This document shows, one piece after another, positions 43,117-54,532 of a DNA stretch of 64,000 bases (positions are counted from its first letter, which is position 1; each line of letters opens with the position of its first letter). The notes under the pieces were generated by a model. That model was not told the origin of the DNA and searched no databases. It saw only the letters and a list, made by a program, of their open reading frames with translations. The DNA comes from Bedellia somnulentella (taxonomy: Eukaryota > Arthropoda > Insecta > Lepidoptera > Bedelliidae). Location of the stretch: positions 16,136,401-16,200,400 of the forward strand of contig OY755175.1 of assembly GCA_963576735.1 (NCBI GenBank), in the 5' to 3' direction. Position numbers and translations under genes: made by a program.

Positions 43117-44453
43117 GTCGCAGCCAACTGCTAAAATCAGCCAGCTGACAAAGCAGCTAGCCGATTAATTAAACGCCGGCTCCCAGTTAAAAGGCTAGCC
43201 CGCTTGTAAAATGAATTGTCGTCACTGAACGTCCAATCACCCGGCTGATTGAATAGTTAGCCCGTTTGTTTAGGCTGACGTTAAGTCAGGCGGGTAATTT
43301 TAATTTAGTAATTTAATTTTTCAAGTTTTATTTTACACTATTTTTCTATTGAAATTAATAGAATAACTGTTTAAAAGGTGTTCAATCGTGGAAATTTCAA
43401 TAAATTTACCAGCCCGAGCTGATTATAGCAGTTTTCGCGACAATTTGGAAAGTTTTGGAGGTTATACATTTTATACAAAATGCCAGGGTGACCATGAATG
43501 ACAACCAAAAAAAGTCTGCAATTAAATATCATTAGACGCACAAGTATGATGTTATGGTGGTTGGGAATGAAGAGCATTTAATATTAAAAAGGAAATCACC
43601 CAATGAGATCATGATGCGTATTATACCTAGGGCTTAGCCCCATTAATACACATATTTCTGTTGCTAATCAAGTTGAAACAAATCCTGGCCTATATTCTGA
43701 ATCAGAGCCATGTGGTTTAAAAATCATACAGAGTGAAACTGAAAGCTAAATGATAATAATATTGAAGTTACATGTATTGCGATTGAGGACTTAAAAAAGA
43801 TTGAGCCAAATTTAACTAGTGTGGTATGCTAGTATTTTTAGCTAGTTTCTTAATAAAATGGCCAAAGCTTTGTGCCATTTAATTGTTAATATTATCTTGA
43901 ATGAATGTAATTAAAGTATTGCTGCCATAAGAAGTACCTAAGAAAAAATATTTTTTAAAGTTTGATGCGAACTTATTTTTAGATGCCTATTTAAATACCT
44001 AACAAATTTTTCTAGCGCACTATTTGTATTATTTTTTCTAATTTGATACAAGTTATTATTTGTGTTTTCCTACAAAAACGGTGATAAGCCTGCCCCCTAT
44101 CACGTGAGTACACTGTCCATGCAAAACGTGGGTACTCTGAACACCAGGTGAAAAAGTCACGTGATGTTCAGTAGTATTAGTATCTATGCCAAACCCTTTC
44201 GGGGATATTCGGCGTGAACGTTTATGTTTATGTTATGTTATGTACTCTTATTAGTTACTTGGTTTTTATTATGCTCCATAAAATCTCATAGTCACCCTAG
44301 ATAACCAGACGGCGATATAACGTTAAGCCAAGTGGTTGGACGTTGTGTTCAACTAAATGGCTGACTGAAGTTTAGCCCTGTACTAGGAGCCGGCGTTTAA
44401 TTAAGCGGCTAGCTGCTTTGTCAGCTGGCTGATTTATCCAGTTGGCTGCGACA
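43117..44453. mobile_element. DNA transposon with long terminal inverted repeats in (TA)n
   Basis: Left end GTCGCAGCCAACTG (43117) and right end CAGTTGGCTGCGAC (44453) are complementary. Matching continues through AATCAGCCAGCTGACAAAGC and TTAATTAAACGCCGGCTCC for about 70 bp, then more weakly to about 170 bp (ACGTCCAA.CAC). (AT)n tracts flank both ends, so the target was TA-rich. The interior has no long frame; a family B SINE lies inside. Non-autonomous DNA transposon, superfamily unknown. Confidence 0.85.
44068..44242 (+). mobile_element. Family B SINE, 5'-truncated, inside the TIR element
   Basis: CTACAAAAACGGTGATAAGCC to GGCGTGAACGTTTATG and ATGTT units; body and hairpin (AACCCTTTCGGGG) present, head absent. 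Confidence 0.88.
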
Positions 44454-44473
44454 TATATATATATATATATATG

Positions 44474-45295
44474 TAATGTAATGTATGTATAATATCTTGT
44501 TCAAAACGATTGTCGTTCATAGTTTTTAGTGAAATCTGAAAAATTTATTTTATTTTAATTTCTCACTTTCTTGTTTCAAATGTTACATTTAACTTTTTTG
44601 GCAGTTTTTATCAACCAACAAAGTAAATATGATTCAAGAGACCTCCATTTAATATATAAACACTTATTTAAAATAGATTACACAGACAGATTCTATACAA
44701 AAAGTTTTCATTTTAGATTCAATAATAATTTCTAGAGGCTGTTTTTATAAGGTTGTTTAGTTTAATAGTTATTTTTTTTAACTTTCTAATACTTAAACTC
44801 ACACGGCTGTTAATCACAAAACAAGACTAGCTCTGATTTCGGATTTGAGAACATTCAAACCGAAAGGCGCTTTTGCTTTTAAAGTTTACAGTTATCACAA
44901 ACCGCATTTCTTTAAATTAACCTCACACAAACTTTCCAAAAGCACATTTGGATGGTCAACTTTAAAAATAAATTAAGGTAAACCCGAGCAGGTGAAATAA
45001 AACGAATACAAAATGCATAGAGCAGTTTCTTTAGAGTTGCGTTGTGTTCGGACCAGCCATGAATACGTAATACAAGAGTGGGGCGCGGATTCTTTCGTTT
45101 ATTATTCAATCATTCGTTGGGCGACGGTTTTAATTTCATGGCGGGTGGGCAAGAACGCCCGACCCTGCGGTTGGCGCCCGACCACTTTTAACACGGAGAC
45201 AATTTTTCATAATCAATATAAACACAAACCTCGGGTTACCAATGAAATTAAAACTATGCTTGCATATATAAATAGCCGGGTATTTTTAATTATTT
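44474..45295. other. No gene seen; GC-rich block at 45010-45190
   Basis: A 105-codon frame at 45013-45330 covers the block (TTCATGGCGGGTGGGC, CCCGACCCTGCGGTTGGCG), but its product has no motif I recognise and it runs into an RTE fragment. Not called as a gene. Confidence 0.4.
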
Positions 45296-45400
45296 CATTA
45301 TACTCAAGCTTCTCCCATTCAGGTGCATAGATATTATCGATCGCTACTATGCACGGTCTTGAAAAATTTCTCTTGTTTCCCTCACATTCATCATGCTTCT
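45296..45400 (-). mobile_element. RTE-type LINE 3' end, decayed (family R)
   Basis: Antisense: TATACTCAAGC, CTCCCATTCAGGTGCATAG, then the complement of GACCGTGCATAGTAGCGATCG. Coding end and hairpin are recognisable but worn. Confidence 0.65.
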
Positions 45401-45459
45401 CAGATATTTTCTTTTATACTTCTTACTCTAACTTATGTTTTTGAAAGAACGTTTCGATG

Positions 45460-45690
45460 AATGCTGTGTAGTGTTGGTTTAGAGTAGCACTACCACATTT
45501 CTTCCCGTGGGTGAACGTAAGAGGCGACTAAGAGAATTGTGGCTTTTAACCTTCTAAAAGTTGGAGACCCATCCCCAAAAAACTACTACTAACTTTTCCC
45601 CACTCAACTTCTAAAAGAGGCCGAGGATTTTTTATTCTGAAGCTCTGGCTACCCCTTCTAGGGATTTATAGCCGTGAGTATATGTATGTT
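45460..45690 (+). mobile_element. Family A copy with short internal replacement
   Basis: GCTGTGTAGTGTTGGTTTAG to GCCGTGAGTATATGTATG. The GGATTTTTGGGCGATGCGG block is replaced by ACCTTCTAAAAG. Confidence 0.88.
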
Positions 45691-46849
45691 CTTATAATAA
45701 ATTAATTAATAAGTCAACTCTATTAAATATCACGTAATATTTTGACGCTATAGACTATAAGATTTCTTAAAGTCCTTCTCCATACTTGCGTGACAACACG
45801 ACACGACATACAGTGAAAATGACAATCTTATCCTGAAAGACGAGGTTGCAACGCAAGTGCGTACTTCTTTTTGAAATATACTCCAAAATTGAATTCATCA
45901 ATTTGGTTTCTCGTTGAACATATGTCATGAATAATTCTGTGATTTTGTTGTTGATTATTCTAACTTTAACTACTTTAAAATTGATACTTTAGACAGCAGT
46001 ATGATATTTTCCCGTGGATTGACTCAAAATTAAATTAAACGATTTTTCTTATTAATTAGGAAGCGTTCTCGGTAAAAATATGTTCTTACAAATCGATTAG
46101 AACAAGTGCAATGTGCCACATTGTGGAATGCATAACTTATTACTTATTTATTGTAAGTTATATATAGCCTAAAAATAATTTTAATATTCACATATAGAAA
46201 TAAGATTTCTTTACAATTGTGTTGAAAATATTTCTTTGACTCACTTAGTCATTACATCTTCATAACCACTCTTACTTAACCATTCATAACAAAATATTTT
46301 AAAGCAACACTTAAAACAAAATAATTCTAAAAGCATACTAACTTCAAAAGAAGCTAACATAGATCTCTTGACAGGTACATAAAAGATATCATTTTTGCAA
46401 ACTATCAAAGGGTAGCTGTTATTAAAATTCAGGAGGTCTCGTTTCCTCCCTGCCTGCACCCCGCTCCCTGCATGTCCTCAAACGTTAGAATCCGACATCT
46501 TAAATTATGCATGTGTGGAAAGATCCCATAAAAACGCTGTTATTTTTATAGCTCAAGAAGTACATTAAAAGTATGAGTTAAAACATTGTAAATAGTTTTT
46601 TGAGGTAAATAGATGGTTGTATGTAATGGCTTTAAATAGCAAAATATAAATAATGCATTTTAATTGCTGCATTATAAAGGGTGTTTAGGTAAATGATTCC
46701 ATCCATTTACATTTCTTATTATACCAAAAAGATTTATTTATTAGTCCGTAATAGATAGGCGCCGAAATAAATTGACTGATTTTAAGTATTTTTCCATCAT
46801 AATAATAAGGCATAGTTAATATTGATTAGGCCAAGGCAATTTATCAAGA
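45691..46849. other. No gene seen
   Basis: AT-rich. Minus frame 46241-46459 (72 codons) has no motif. Confidence 0.45.
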
Positions 46850-47045
46850 CGTATTTATGAAGACAATTAAGTTAAGGGTGTTTAAGCTTTTTAAGTGACT
46901 TTTGTGCGATGCGTTTGGAGACCTCATCACTAACATTTTATTTTACAATCTTTTCCACAGTCTAGTTCCGAAAGTGGCTGAAGAATTGCTTATTCCTAAG
47001 CTCTGGTCACCCGTTATAGGAATTTATAGCTGAAAGTATAACTTT
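46850..47045 (+). mobile_element. Family A copy, decayed
   Basis: TTAAGTGACTTTTGTGCGATGCG, TTTGGAGACCTCATCACTAAC and GGAATTTATAGCTGAAAGTATAAC. Head missing. Confidence 0.7.
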
Positions 47046-47117
47046 GGTCAGGTTTGGCCGGAAGCACTATAGCAAAACCAGATAGAACTTTCTTTTAAAT
47101 TTAGCTAACTTTACTCT

Positions 47118-47272
47118 TTGCTTTGTAGGGTCGGCTCAGAATAGAGGCGCCTAGAGATATCGCGGCTTCACAGAGATGGTGACGGCACTGGAGTCACCAA
47201 TTATTACTTCTTTTACTATCTTTTCCCCTCTTAATGTCCAAAAGTAGCTGAGGAAATATAGCCTTTTGAACC
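47118..47272 (+). mobile_element. Family A fragment, decayed
   Basis: CTTTGTAGGGTCGGCTCAGAATAG, then GGAGTCACCAATTATTAC and CTATCTTTTCCCCTC..CCAAAAGTAGCTGAGG; parts of the middle are lost. Confidence 0.65.
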
Positions 47273-48559
47273 TTGAATCAATTTTATTTTTCTACACATA
47301 TCAAACTTATATGTCATTTCAGAACGGTAATAGCCAACATAATTTTACAACCCCTCAACTTTAAATAAATACTTCGAAATATAATTTGATTTGTAATGTT
47401 CATGCATTAATATATCGTTATATTTAAGGTAGTACCGCTGAGTTAGGAATAAATTTTTCGTTTAATCTGTAACATAATAAAACATTACATTGAAACAGAC
47501 TTCCACATTTTCATGCTAAGTGAAGGTACATATAGTTTTTTTAGCTTAAATTTATTTCCATATTTTAACCATTTCAAGGTATCGAAAATAAGAACACAAT
47601 AGCGGCATTTCTGCCTAATCGACTAACATGTGTTATCCGAATTCACCGAAGCCTTATTTAGTCCTAGCGTTCCAAAGCTTTCGCATTCACACACGAATCA
47701 AATAAAAAGTTCTTTCTCACTCAAATATGCGACGCCATTCATTCGTTTCCACTGTGATGTTCTTTTTATCAAAGAAAATAAAACATGGATAAGACAAAGA
47801 ACAAAATTTCTATGAAAAATAGTCAACACAATAAAATTTCTCAATATGCTTAGTTAAATGGTTTTCCATGAATAGGAAATAATTTTATTTGGGTTTGGTA
47901 ATAGTTGGTCGTATCTACATAAGGCTAGTCAATGGTAGGCTGTAGTAAGAGCTGACCCAGTGCTCTTAGAGCCTTACAAATGGACAGGAAAAAGGCTCGA
48001 CAAAAATGCGTGGGTGCTTTTAATTTAATATTGAGTGACACCAAATTGAAATCGAATGTCCCAGCAAACGTGAGGTGTTTAATAAACTAATCGAATTGAA
48101 TTTTTCGGTTGTGCTGTTTTGGCAGAAAACAAAATTATTCAGATCAAGTTTTTAATCTGTGGAGTGCTCAATAATGAAATAAATTGATGTATTATGGTTT
48201 TTTCCGCGTTCTGAATAAAAGAAATATATCTGAATCTGAAGCCATATTGGGATAAAATAATACTAATATTACCATATTTTAGATATTAGATTTCAATTAG
48301 ATTAAATTTCAATACTCTTCAAACAAGTTTTTTGATAGTGAATTAAACTAACTAGTTTTGTTTACACAATGTACCCTGGATGGCTCTGGGTCGTGCTTTT
48401 TTCGTTTGTTTCAGTCTCTCACTCTTGAAACATGAAGCTTTTTCATGTACATAGCACGCGTATATCGAATTATAGAACGTTATAAAATCAGAAGAATAAA
48501 GAGAAAGAAAATACTTTATATCGTTGATCTTCTTGTTAATAAATCTCGCTGATTGGCTT
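47273..48559. other. No gene seen
   Basis: AT-rich with a GC-balanced patch at 47930-48080. No family match. Confidence 0.45.
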
Positions 48560-48790
48560 TAAAAAGAAAAAAAAGAAAAGAAAATGTTTATTCGCTGCTG
48601 CCAATTAAATTAGTACTACATAAAAAAAACATAAAACATGTTAAAAGAACACAATAAAAAACAAAACTTAAAACATAAATTAAAAATGCACAGCAACGAA
48701 TAGGATTCTGACTCAGTATTTCGTTATGAGTATTACCTCATAACACTGGTTTTCAGTCAGTCCTATATTTGTGACAATGATACCTAAATA
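48560..48790 (-). mobile_element. Probable LINE 3' UTR, related to the one at 60.2 kb
   Basis: Plus strand starts AAAAGAAAATGTTTATTCGC (an AATAAA on the minus strand) and contains GACTCAGTATTTCG and ACTGGTTTTCAGTCAG, in the same order as GACTCAGCATATG and GCTGATTTTCAGCCGG at 60350-60405. Confidence 0.5.
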
Positions 48791-49605
48791 AATAACCCTA
48801 CAGCATACAATAAATGATAATAATATAACACAATTCACGCAAACAAATTTGAAAATGATATCACTGATCTCATACAATGCAATGTCCACTTAAAAAAAAC
48901 ATATTAAATACTTACTATAATATATATTTATACACATACTTTAATAACTACTAATTAAGAGAACATACATACAAATATGTACATATACTACTGTATGTAT
49001 TTTAAATATTTATATCATTTTTAAAAAGAATAGGATATAGGCCCATGAGCTGGATTTTACACAACTTTCATTTTTTTATTTACTTTAAGGGCGTCCCCCG
49101 AAAAGATGAGAACCTTGAAACGGCATTTGGGCTTCCCCCTGCCGTTTCCTCACCTTTAATCAAACTCGTAAAATAAGCCATCTAGTGACTCACTAGTAAC
49201 TATTATAAATAACCATAAATTAAGCGCCATCTACGGAAATAGTCTCGTACTACTTTGTAGAATCGCTACGTGCGTATTGATATTACAATTATGTCTCGCT
49301 TGGATGAATATAATAATTGAAATTAAAATAACTAAAACAAAAATTTTAATCTCACATAAATATTTTTTATGACACCTTCGGAATATAGGAGGGGAATATT
49401 TCGAGAAGAAAACTCGTGATAGTGGGTTTCAGGTGACACCAAGTAAAAGGGGATTATGTTATTCTTAGCCGACACAACAAAGTGTTCGTGGATGGCAGTA
49501 GAAATAACGTAACGTGCTATTATCGCAACGTCCAAAAATCACACTTGAATAAAAAATCGGCATAAATTATAAAACAGGAGAAAGCATTTAGTAAATACTA
49601 CCACT
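48791..49605. other. No gene seen; small hairpin at 49117-49148
   Basis: GAAACGGCA and TGCCGTTTC pair over a 14-nt spacer rich in C and T. GCGCCATCTACGG at about 49223 is a short motif I recall as frequent in lepidopteran repeats. A very decayed antisense A head may lie at 49440-49490 (TTATTCTTAGCCGACACAAC). Confidence 0.4.
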
Positions 49606-49671
49606 CGCCTCTTGTGTACACCCACCGGAAGAAATGGGGTAGTGCTATTCTAAGCCGACACTACACAGCAA
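49606..49671 (-). mobile_element. Family A fragment, head only
   Basis: CACTCGCCTCTTGTGTACACCC to AAGCCGACACTACACAGC, near consensus. Confidence 0.85.
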
Positions 49672-49785
49672 TAATATATAATTCATAATAATAATTCAAA
49701 AATATATACTTGGTTATAGTTTCTTGTTAGAAGGAGACTATAAATATGCGTCTTTTGTATTTGTTTATTTACTTAATTAGAGGTT

Positions 49786-49948
49786 TGCTTTTTAAGGGAT
49801 TTTTGGGCAATGCGGTTGGAGACCCATCACCAACAACCTTTTATTCTACCATCTTTTTCTTACTCAACTTCCAAAAGTGGCTGAGGATTTTTTAATTTCT
49901 CAGCTCTGGCTACCCCTTTTAGGGATTTATAGCCGTGAGTATGTATGT
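49786..49948 (+). mobile_element. Family A fragment, tail part
   Basis: CTTTTTAAGGGATTTTTGGGC to GCCGTGAGTATGTATG. It begins about where the opposite-strand head fragment at 49606-49671 stops, so the two may be halves of one rearranged copy. Confidence 0.88.
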
Positions 49949-51296
49949 TGTTCAAAAGTTTTTTGTTTAATTGGAAATTTTCGATTTTCTGCACATGTTT
50001 ATTTCCTTTATTTAATTTTCCGACGTTATTATAAGGTAAACAATATTTTTAATCTTACTAAAAAGATATGTAAAAACATCACATAAATTTAAAGCAAAAA
50101 GATAATAATTGTTTCAGCTGGATTTACAGAACATTAGGATAAAACGAGCGTATTCACAAAACAGAATTATTCGCAGTATTTTTAATCATGCATTTATCAT
50201 CATAACCGAAACAAAATTATTTTACGTGGAAAGAAATAAACAAAAAGCATATTCCGGACAGAAGATTTGAACTCACGCCCATATTAATAGCGCATGGCCC
50301 CTAATGCGTTAGACCATTTCGTACTCACAAAACAGGGTGAAATTAACGATAATATTACGATTGTTATCAAACTTATAATGTAAAACAAAACAAGCGACTA
50401 TGTTGCGCACAACCAAAATAAATTATCTAAAAAGCGCGGGAAGCGGCAAGCAGCTCTATTACAGAAAAATTCGACACAAGCTCTGCGCATGAAGGCTAAC
50501 AGCCATCTGCCGCCCCGTTCTCCGCACAGGGACCCGCTAAAGATTGACATTGAAATTTAGGGAAAATGCTTTATAACTCCATAATTAGGATGAAAAGACT
50601 AAAAATTATTCATACAGATGATAGATTACTCAGTTGTCTACGCAAATATTACGTAATCGATAACATATATGCAGTATTCTGACAGCAATATCAGACTTTA
50701 CGATAAAAAAGCCCCCCACAAATTATTTTTTTTCTTAGTCGATTATTATCGAAAACGAAATATGAACCGTCATTATTGAAGAAAAGATATTGAACTTGAA
50801 CATATATTTTATTTAGAGTGTGATTGTTTCATTGAGCGGATTTCATTGAGTTTGAAAACTACCAAAATCAGTGAAATTTTCGAGGGAGGCCCTTAATTCA
50901 TTTTTTCCAAGGATCTACATGGTTCATCAACAATTCAAGAACCCCCTGTACAAAAAATAAGAAAACTTATTTATACAAAAAAACATATTGGTACAAGTAC
51001 TATAACGCCCACTGTGAAAAACATCACAAGACTGAAGTCTTATAACGTAACAAGCGAACCATGAACCATGTTTCCTATGAACACGTTTCTTGGTTATTTT
51101 TCCACAACGGAAATAACACACGCATTTAAAACAATAAAAATACCGTCGCTTTACTGACAGCGTAGGCCTGAGTGAATTTTCCGGTGGTGCGTGAGATGTG
51201 AGCAGTTTAGGCTCGCCCACACTAACGACAATAGAGCGAAGACAGTAAAAAGTTATTTAAAATTTCTTCTGGATACAAAAACATAAAAAATTGGAA
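49949..51296. other. No gene seen; tRNA-like remnant at 50265-50330
   Basis: On the minus strand TGGTCTAACGCATTAGG (A box) and GAGTTCAAATCTTC (B box) resemble a tRNA-derived SINE head; the ends do not pair as an acceptor stem. GC-richer block at 50430-50560. A 97-codon minus frame (50927-51220) has no motif. Confidence 0.4.
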
Positions 51297-51297
51297 A

Positions 51298-51465
51298 TGA
51301 TAGGTGACTTAGGGTTTTGGGGCTTTTCTAAGTGATCCGGCTGAAGTTGCGTCAACAACCATCCTTAACTTTATTATTTTTTCCTAATACAACTTCCAAA
51401 AGTGGATAAGGAATTTGTAATTCCTAAGGTTTTCAATTAAAAAGCGAGAGTAGATGTATGTAATT
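51298..51465 (+). mobile_element. Family A copy, decayed
   Basis: GGTGACTTAGGGTTTTGGGGC, AAGTGATCCGGCTGAAGTTGC, CAACTTCCAAAAGTGGATAAGG and GCGAGAGTAGATGTATGTA. Confidence 0.7.
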
Positions 51466-52025
51466 ATTGATAGTAAAAAGTATCGTTACAGTCAGCCAGC
51501 TGTCTCCGTGGTCCAATGGTCAGAGCGTTTTTTGTACGGTACTTTTGCACTATTGTTTAAAACTTGCCGCTTTTTCCACACCGCAGTATAAACTTAAATT
51601 ACAGTAAAAAAAGATTTCACCAACTTAAAAATTTGACAATATGTAGGTAGACGCCTTATTTTTACTTTTAGCAAAACATTACTTATAGTAAAGCCAGACA
51701 GTGATAACCTTTATTTTTTGCTTACTTTTAAGACCCCTCAGAGTATACAATGTAAGGTATAACAATAAATTTAAATATGTCTTAACAAAATGTTACTCCT
51801 GAGATATGAGATGGAGATCTTTGCTTTCAGTTCAGATGAAATTAGCATTTACGAGATCTTGAAACTCTGACGTAAGTTAAAGCCTACTTTAGTTCGTAAC
51901 TTTCACCAAGTTACGAATCCAATTACTCAAATGTCTTGGAATGTTCGTTTAAATCGGTGTTAGTTTTTTATAAGAATAATATTTCATGTTTTAGAAACGT
52001 AGAATAAAAGAATAAAAGATCATAT
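51466..52025. other. No gene seen; SINE-head-like piece at 51504-51530
   Basis: CTCCGTGGTCCAATGGTCAGAGCG resembles a tRNA A-box region; no B box follows. Rest is AT-rich. Confidence 0.35.
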
Positions 52026-52113
52026 ATGAAAAGATTGATGGATGTGAATGAATCTAGAGAGGTTTGCCAGGATCGTACTAAGTGGCGATCGATAGTCTCT
52101 GCCTACCCCAATT
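52026..52113 (+). mobile_element. RTE-type LINE ORF C-terminal end (family R)
   Basis: Frame reads RLMDVNESREVCQDRTKWRS then IVSAYPN, the conserved end of RTE ORFs. The match stops inside the terminal hairpin (GCCTACCCCAA), where an antisense family A head begins, so tail and hairpin are cut. Confidence 0.88.
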
Positions 52114-52115
52114 AG

Positions 52116-52183
52116 TTAGTCGCCTCTTACGAACACCCACCGGAAGAAATGGGGTAGTGCTACTCTAAGCCGACACTACACAG
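52116..52183 (-). mobile_element. Family A fragment, head only, joined to RTE end
   Basis: TTAGTCGCCTCTTACGAACACCC to AAGCCGACACTACACAG; near consensus, opposite strand to the adjacent RTE piece. Confidence 0.85.
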
Positions 52184-52527
52184 ATTGTAGTAAGTAATAA
52201 TAGTATGTTTTGTTAAAAGTCCATGATAAAAATATATTTTAGCACGAGGTTTGGTATTCCCTCATGTAATGAACTCAATAACACATGTTAAAGGCGTTTT
52301 TTACAATAATGTCAGTTAGGAAAATTTCATTTAGGAACGAAGCCCCTACCAAGTTTACCCTAACTTATTGGGTACGTGTTTTCTGAAGCTGTCTAACGAA
52401 AAACTCAATTGACTTCACTTATAGAGCCCTGTATAAACGGTTTGAAACTGATTCAATGAATAAAGAGTTTTGAATGTGTTGTGCACAATTAAAGGATGGA
52501 TACTATTGTTTTAATATACTGCATGCT
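52184..52527. other. No gene seen
   Basis: AT-rich spacer without a recognised element. Confidence 0.5.
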
Positions 52528-52739
52528 GGTAAGGGGTAGCCAGAGCTTCAGAGCTAGAAACTCCTTAGTTACATTTGGAAGTTTATAGGGGACAAGACGG
52601 CAGAAATAAAGTATCGTTAGTGACGGGTCTCTAATCGTATCGCCCAAAAACCACTGAAAAAGCCCTCAGCCTAAGTTTCCTTTTACGACACCCGTGGGCA
52701 GAAAGGGATAGTAATATTTTAAGCCGGCACTTCACTGCA
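52528..52739 (-). mobile_element. Family A (A2) copy lacking its tail
   Basis: Antisense AAGGGGTAGCCAGAGC to TTTTAAGCCGGCACTTCACTGC, with A2 features (CAGAGCTAGAAACTCC). Missing the GTGAGTATATG end. Confidence 0.82.
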
Positions 52740-52754
52740 TTTTTTATAGTACTT

Positions 52755-52890
52755 AGTATAGAGACCCATTACCATTTCTTCATTTTTAAATATTTTCCCG
52801 TTGAACTAACATTAGTAGTTGTTTTTTTATAGTCTTGAAGCTCTCGTTACCCCTTTTTTGGAATTATAGCAATGAGTATATGTATGTGTG
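52755..52890 (+). mobile_element. Family A fragment, tail half
   Basis: TATAGAGACCCATTACCATTTC, AAGCTCTCGTTACCCC and GCAATGAGTATATGTATGTG. Starts near where the opposite-strand copy ends. Confidence 0.7.
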
Positions 52891-53217
52891 CAAACCTGTT
52901 TGATTGGTGAGTTTGGTTTAGAACATGGCCTTCCTTGAATGAATACTGTAAGCCACTAGAGGCCCAATTAAGGCTGTTGCGATAACGCCACTTCATGGCC
53001 TGATTGTAGCCAACAATGAGAGCTGATACTATAGATACTTCTATATGGTTCGAGTGGTATCAGGGGAGTAATGTTTCGCAGGAGTACAATATTGGTCAAG
53101 CATAAACCGTGTACGCACCTGCTAAATTTATTATTTAACGTTCTTTTTAGATTTTCTAGATGGAATGATAAATTGATTGTAAAATTGAATATTATTAGGT
53201 TATTTTCAAATATTTGC

Positions 53218-53390
53218 CTCAAAAAGGCAGGCGTCCGAAGTATGAAGAATAAAAGAACGTGTTTCAAAAGATTGATTAAAAGATGCCTTAGTAAAGGAAG
53301 CTAGAGGTTTGACAGGATTGTACAAAGTGGCGAAGGATAGCCTCTGCCTACCCCAATGGTAAATAATAGAGTTAGTATATGTATGTATCA
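53218..53390 (+). mobile_element. RTE-type LINE ORF C-terminal end (family R), frameshifted
   Basis: AGVRSMKNKRTCFKRLIKRC matches the region just before the RTE C-terminus. Then, after a frameshift, GCTAGAGGTTTGACAGGATTG..AAGTGGCGAAGG, GCCTACCCCAATGG and GTTAGTATATGTATG. The protein end is broken by stops. Confidence 0.75.
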
Positions 53391-53730
53391 TCTGGACTAA
53401 CATTAGTTTGTACGTCTTGCTTTGTAACTAACACATAGTCTGAATTTAATATTCTGAATATGTGTTAATTTAAATTTGTTTATAATATTGTCATGTAAAA
53501 ATTCCTCTTTTGTTATCTCATTGTGAGAATAGAAATGCACATTATGATAATATTGTATATCTTTATTCCAGAAGCAGCAATTGGGATGAAATTTTTGGGA
53601 GAGCTAGTACTCTCTGAGAAGAACACAGTGGCATGGGACATGGATTTAAGTTGCCCGAATTAATTGACCATTCATACAGTCAATTCGGAAAGGCTAGTGC
53701 CGTTTTGAGCGACATCGGTTTCCACGTTAT
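53391..53730. other. No gene seen; small hairpin at about 53656-53692
   Basis: CCGAATTAATTGAC and GTCAATTCGG can pair. No family match. Confidence 0.4.
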
Positions 53731-53848
53731 CATACATACATATACTCACGGCTATAAAACCCGAAAGGGGTAGCCGGAACTGAGGTATTTGAAAATTTTC
53801 AGCCACTTATGGAAGCTGAGTGGGACAATGTTGGTAAAATAATGTTAT
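53731..53848 (-). mobile_element. Family A fragment, tail half
   Basis: TACATACATATACTCACGGC to GAGTGGGACAATGTTGGTAAA. 5'-truncated copy with a shortened hairpin (ACCCGAAAGGGGTAG). Confidence 0.8.
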
Positions 53849-54500
53849 CCAACCAAATTAAGCCAGGAGCTGGTTAGGAATACCCGATTATTATTTTAGT
53901 TCCCGCTTTGTGTTTGAGATGGCGTCATTTACCAAAATGAACCCATAAAAAAATATGATGTTTATCCCTTTAGTTATATCTTTTTAAGAAACATTTATGT
54001 CAAAACTATTCATTTGAATAAAAATGTTATCAATATATTAGTCACTGAGATTTTATACAACTTATTCACAAAAGATTTGCCCAGATACGTAAATAAAATA
54101 TATAGTATTTGTTTCCGAAGAACAGTATGTTACGTAAATATTTGATTTATTTATTTAACTGATGCGCCGGCTCCCTTATCACGTACTAAACGATATTTGG
54201 CGATCCCAAAGACTGCCCGCTCGTCACGTACGTGACTCAGGATAACAATATAGAAACTTGGCTAAGTTGCCGAAATGGACAAATAAAAAATCCTTACAAG
54301 TACAGAGAAACTCAACACATGTGTGCTAAAGTTTTAATTTCCTGTTAGAAGCATTTATATTTACAGCCTCTAGAATGGTTCAATAAATCGCTTAAAGAAA
54401 GTGTCATCTTATCACGATTTTACATTTTGTATATATATATTTTATATCTTGATAATGTCTTTTAGATGTATAAATAATTTTCTATAATATCTTAGTAGTC
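53849..54500. other. No gene seen
   Basis: AT-rich; GC-balanced patch at 54160-54250 with GCGCCGGCTCCC, a string also present in the ends of the 43.1-44.5 kb TIR element. Possibly a relic of it. Confidence 0.35.
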
Positions 54501-54532
54501 AAACAAGGGATTTAATAATAATAATAATAATT

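Noticed and set aside
45013..45330. 105-codon plus-strand frame over a GC-rich block
   Set aside because: No motif recognised and its end lies in an RTE remnant; a host exon cannot be excluded but is not supported.
49117..49148. Rho-independent-type terminator
   Set aside because: Hairpin without a following T run, in a eukaryotic context; kept only as a note.
53071..53304. 77-codon plus-strand frame
   Set aside because: Only its C-terminal third is RTE-like; annotated as an RTE remnant instead of a gene.
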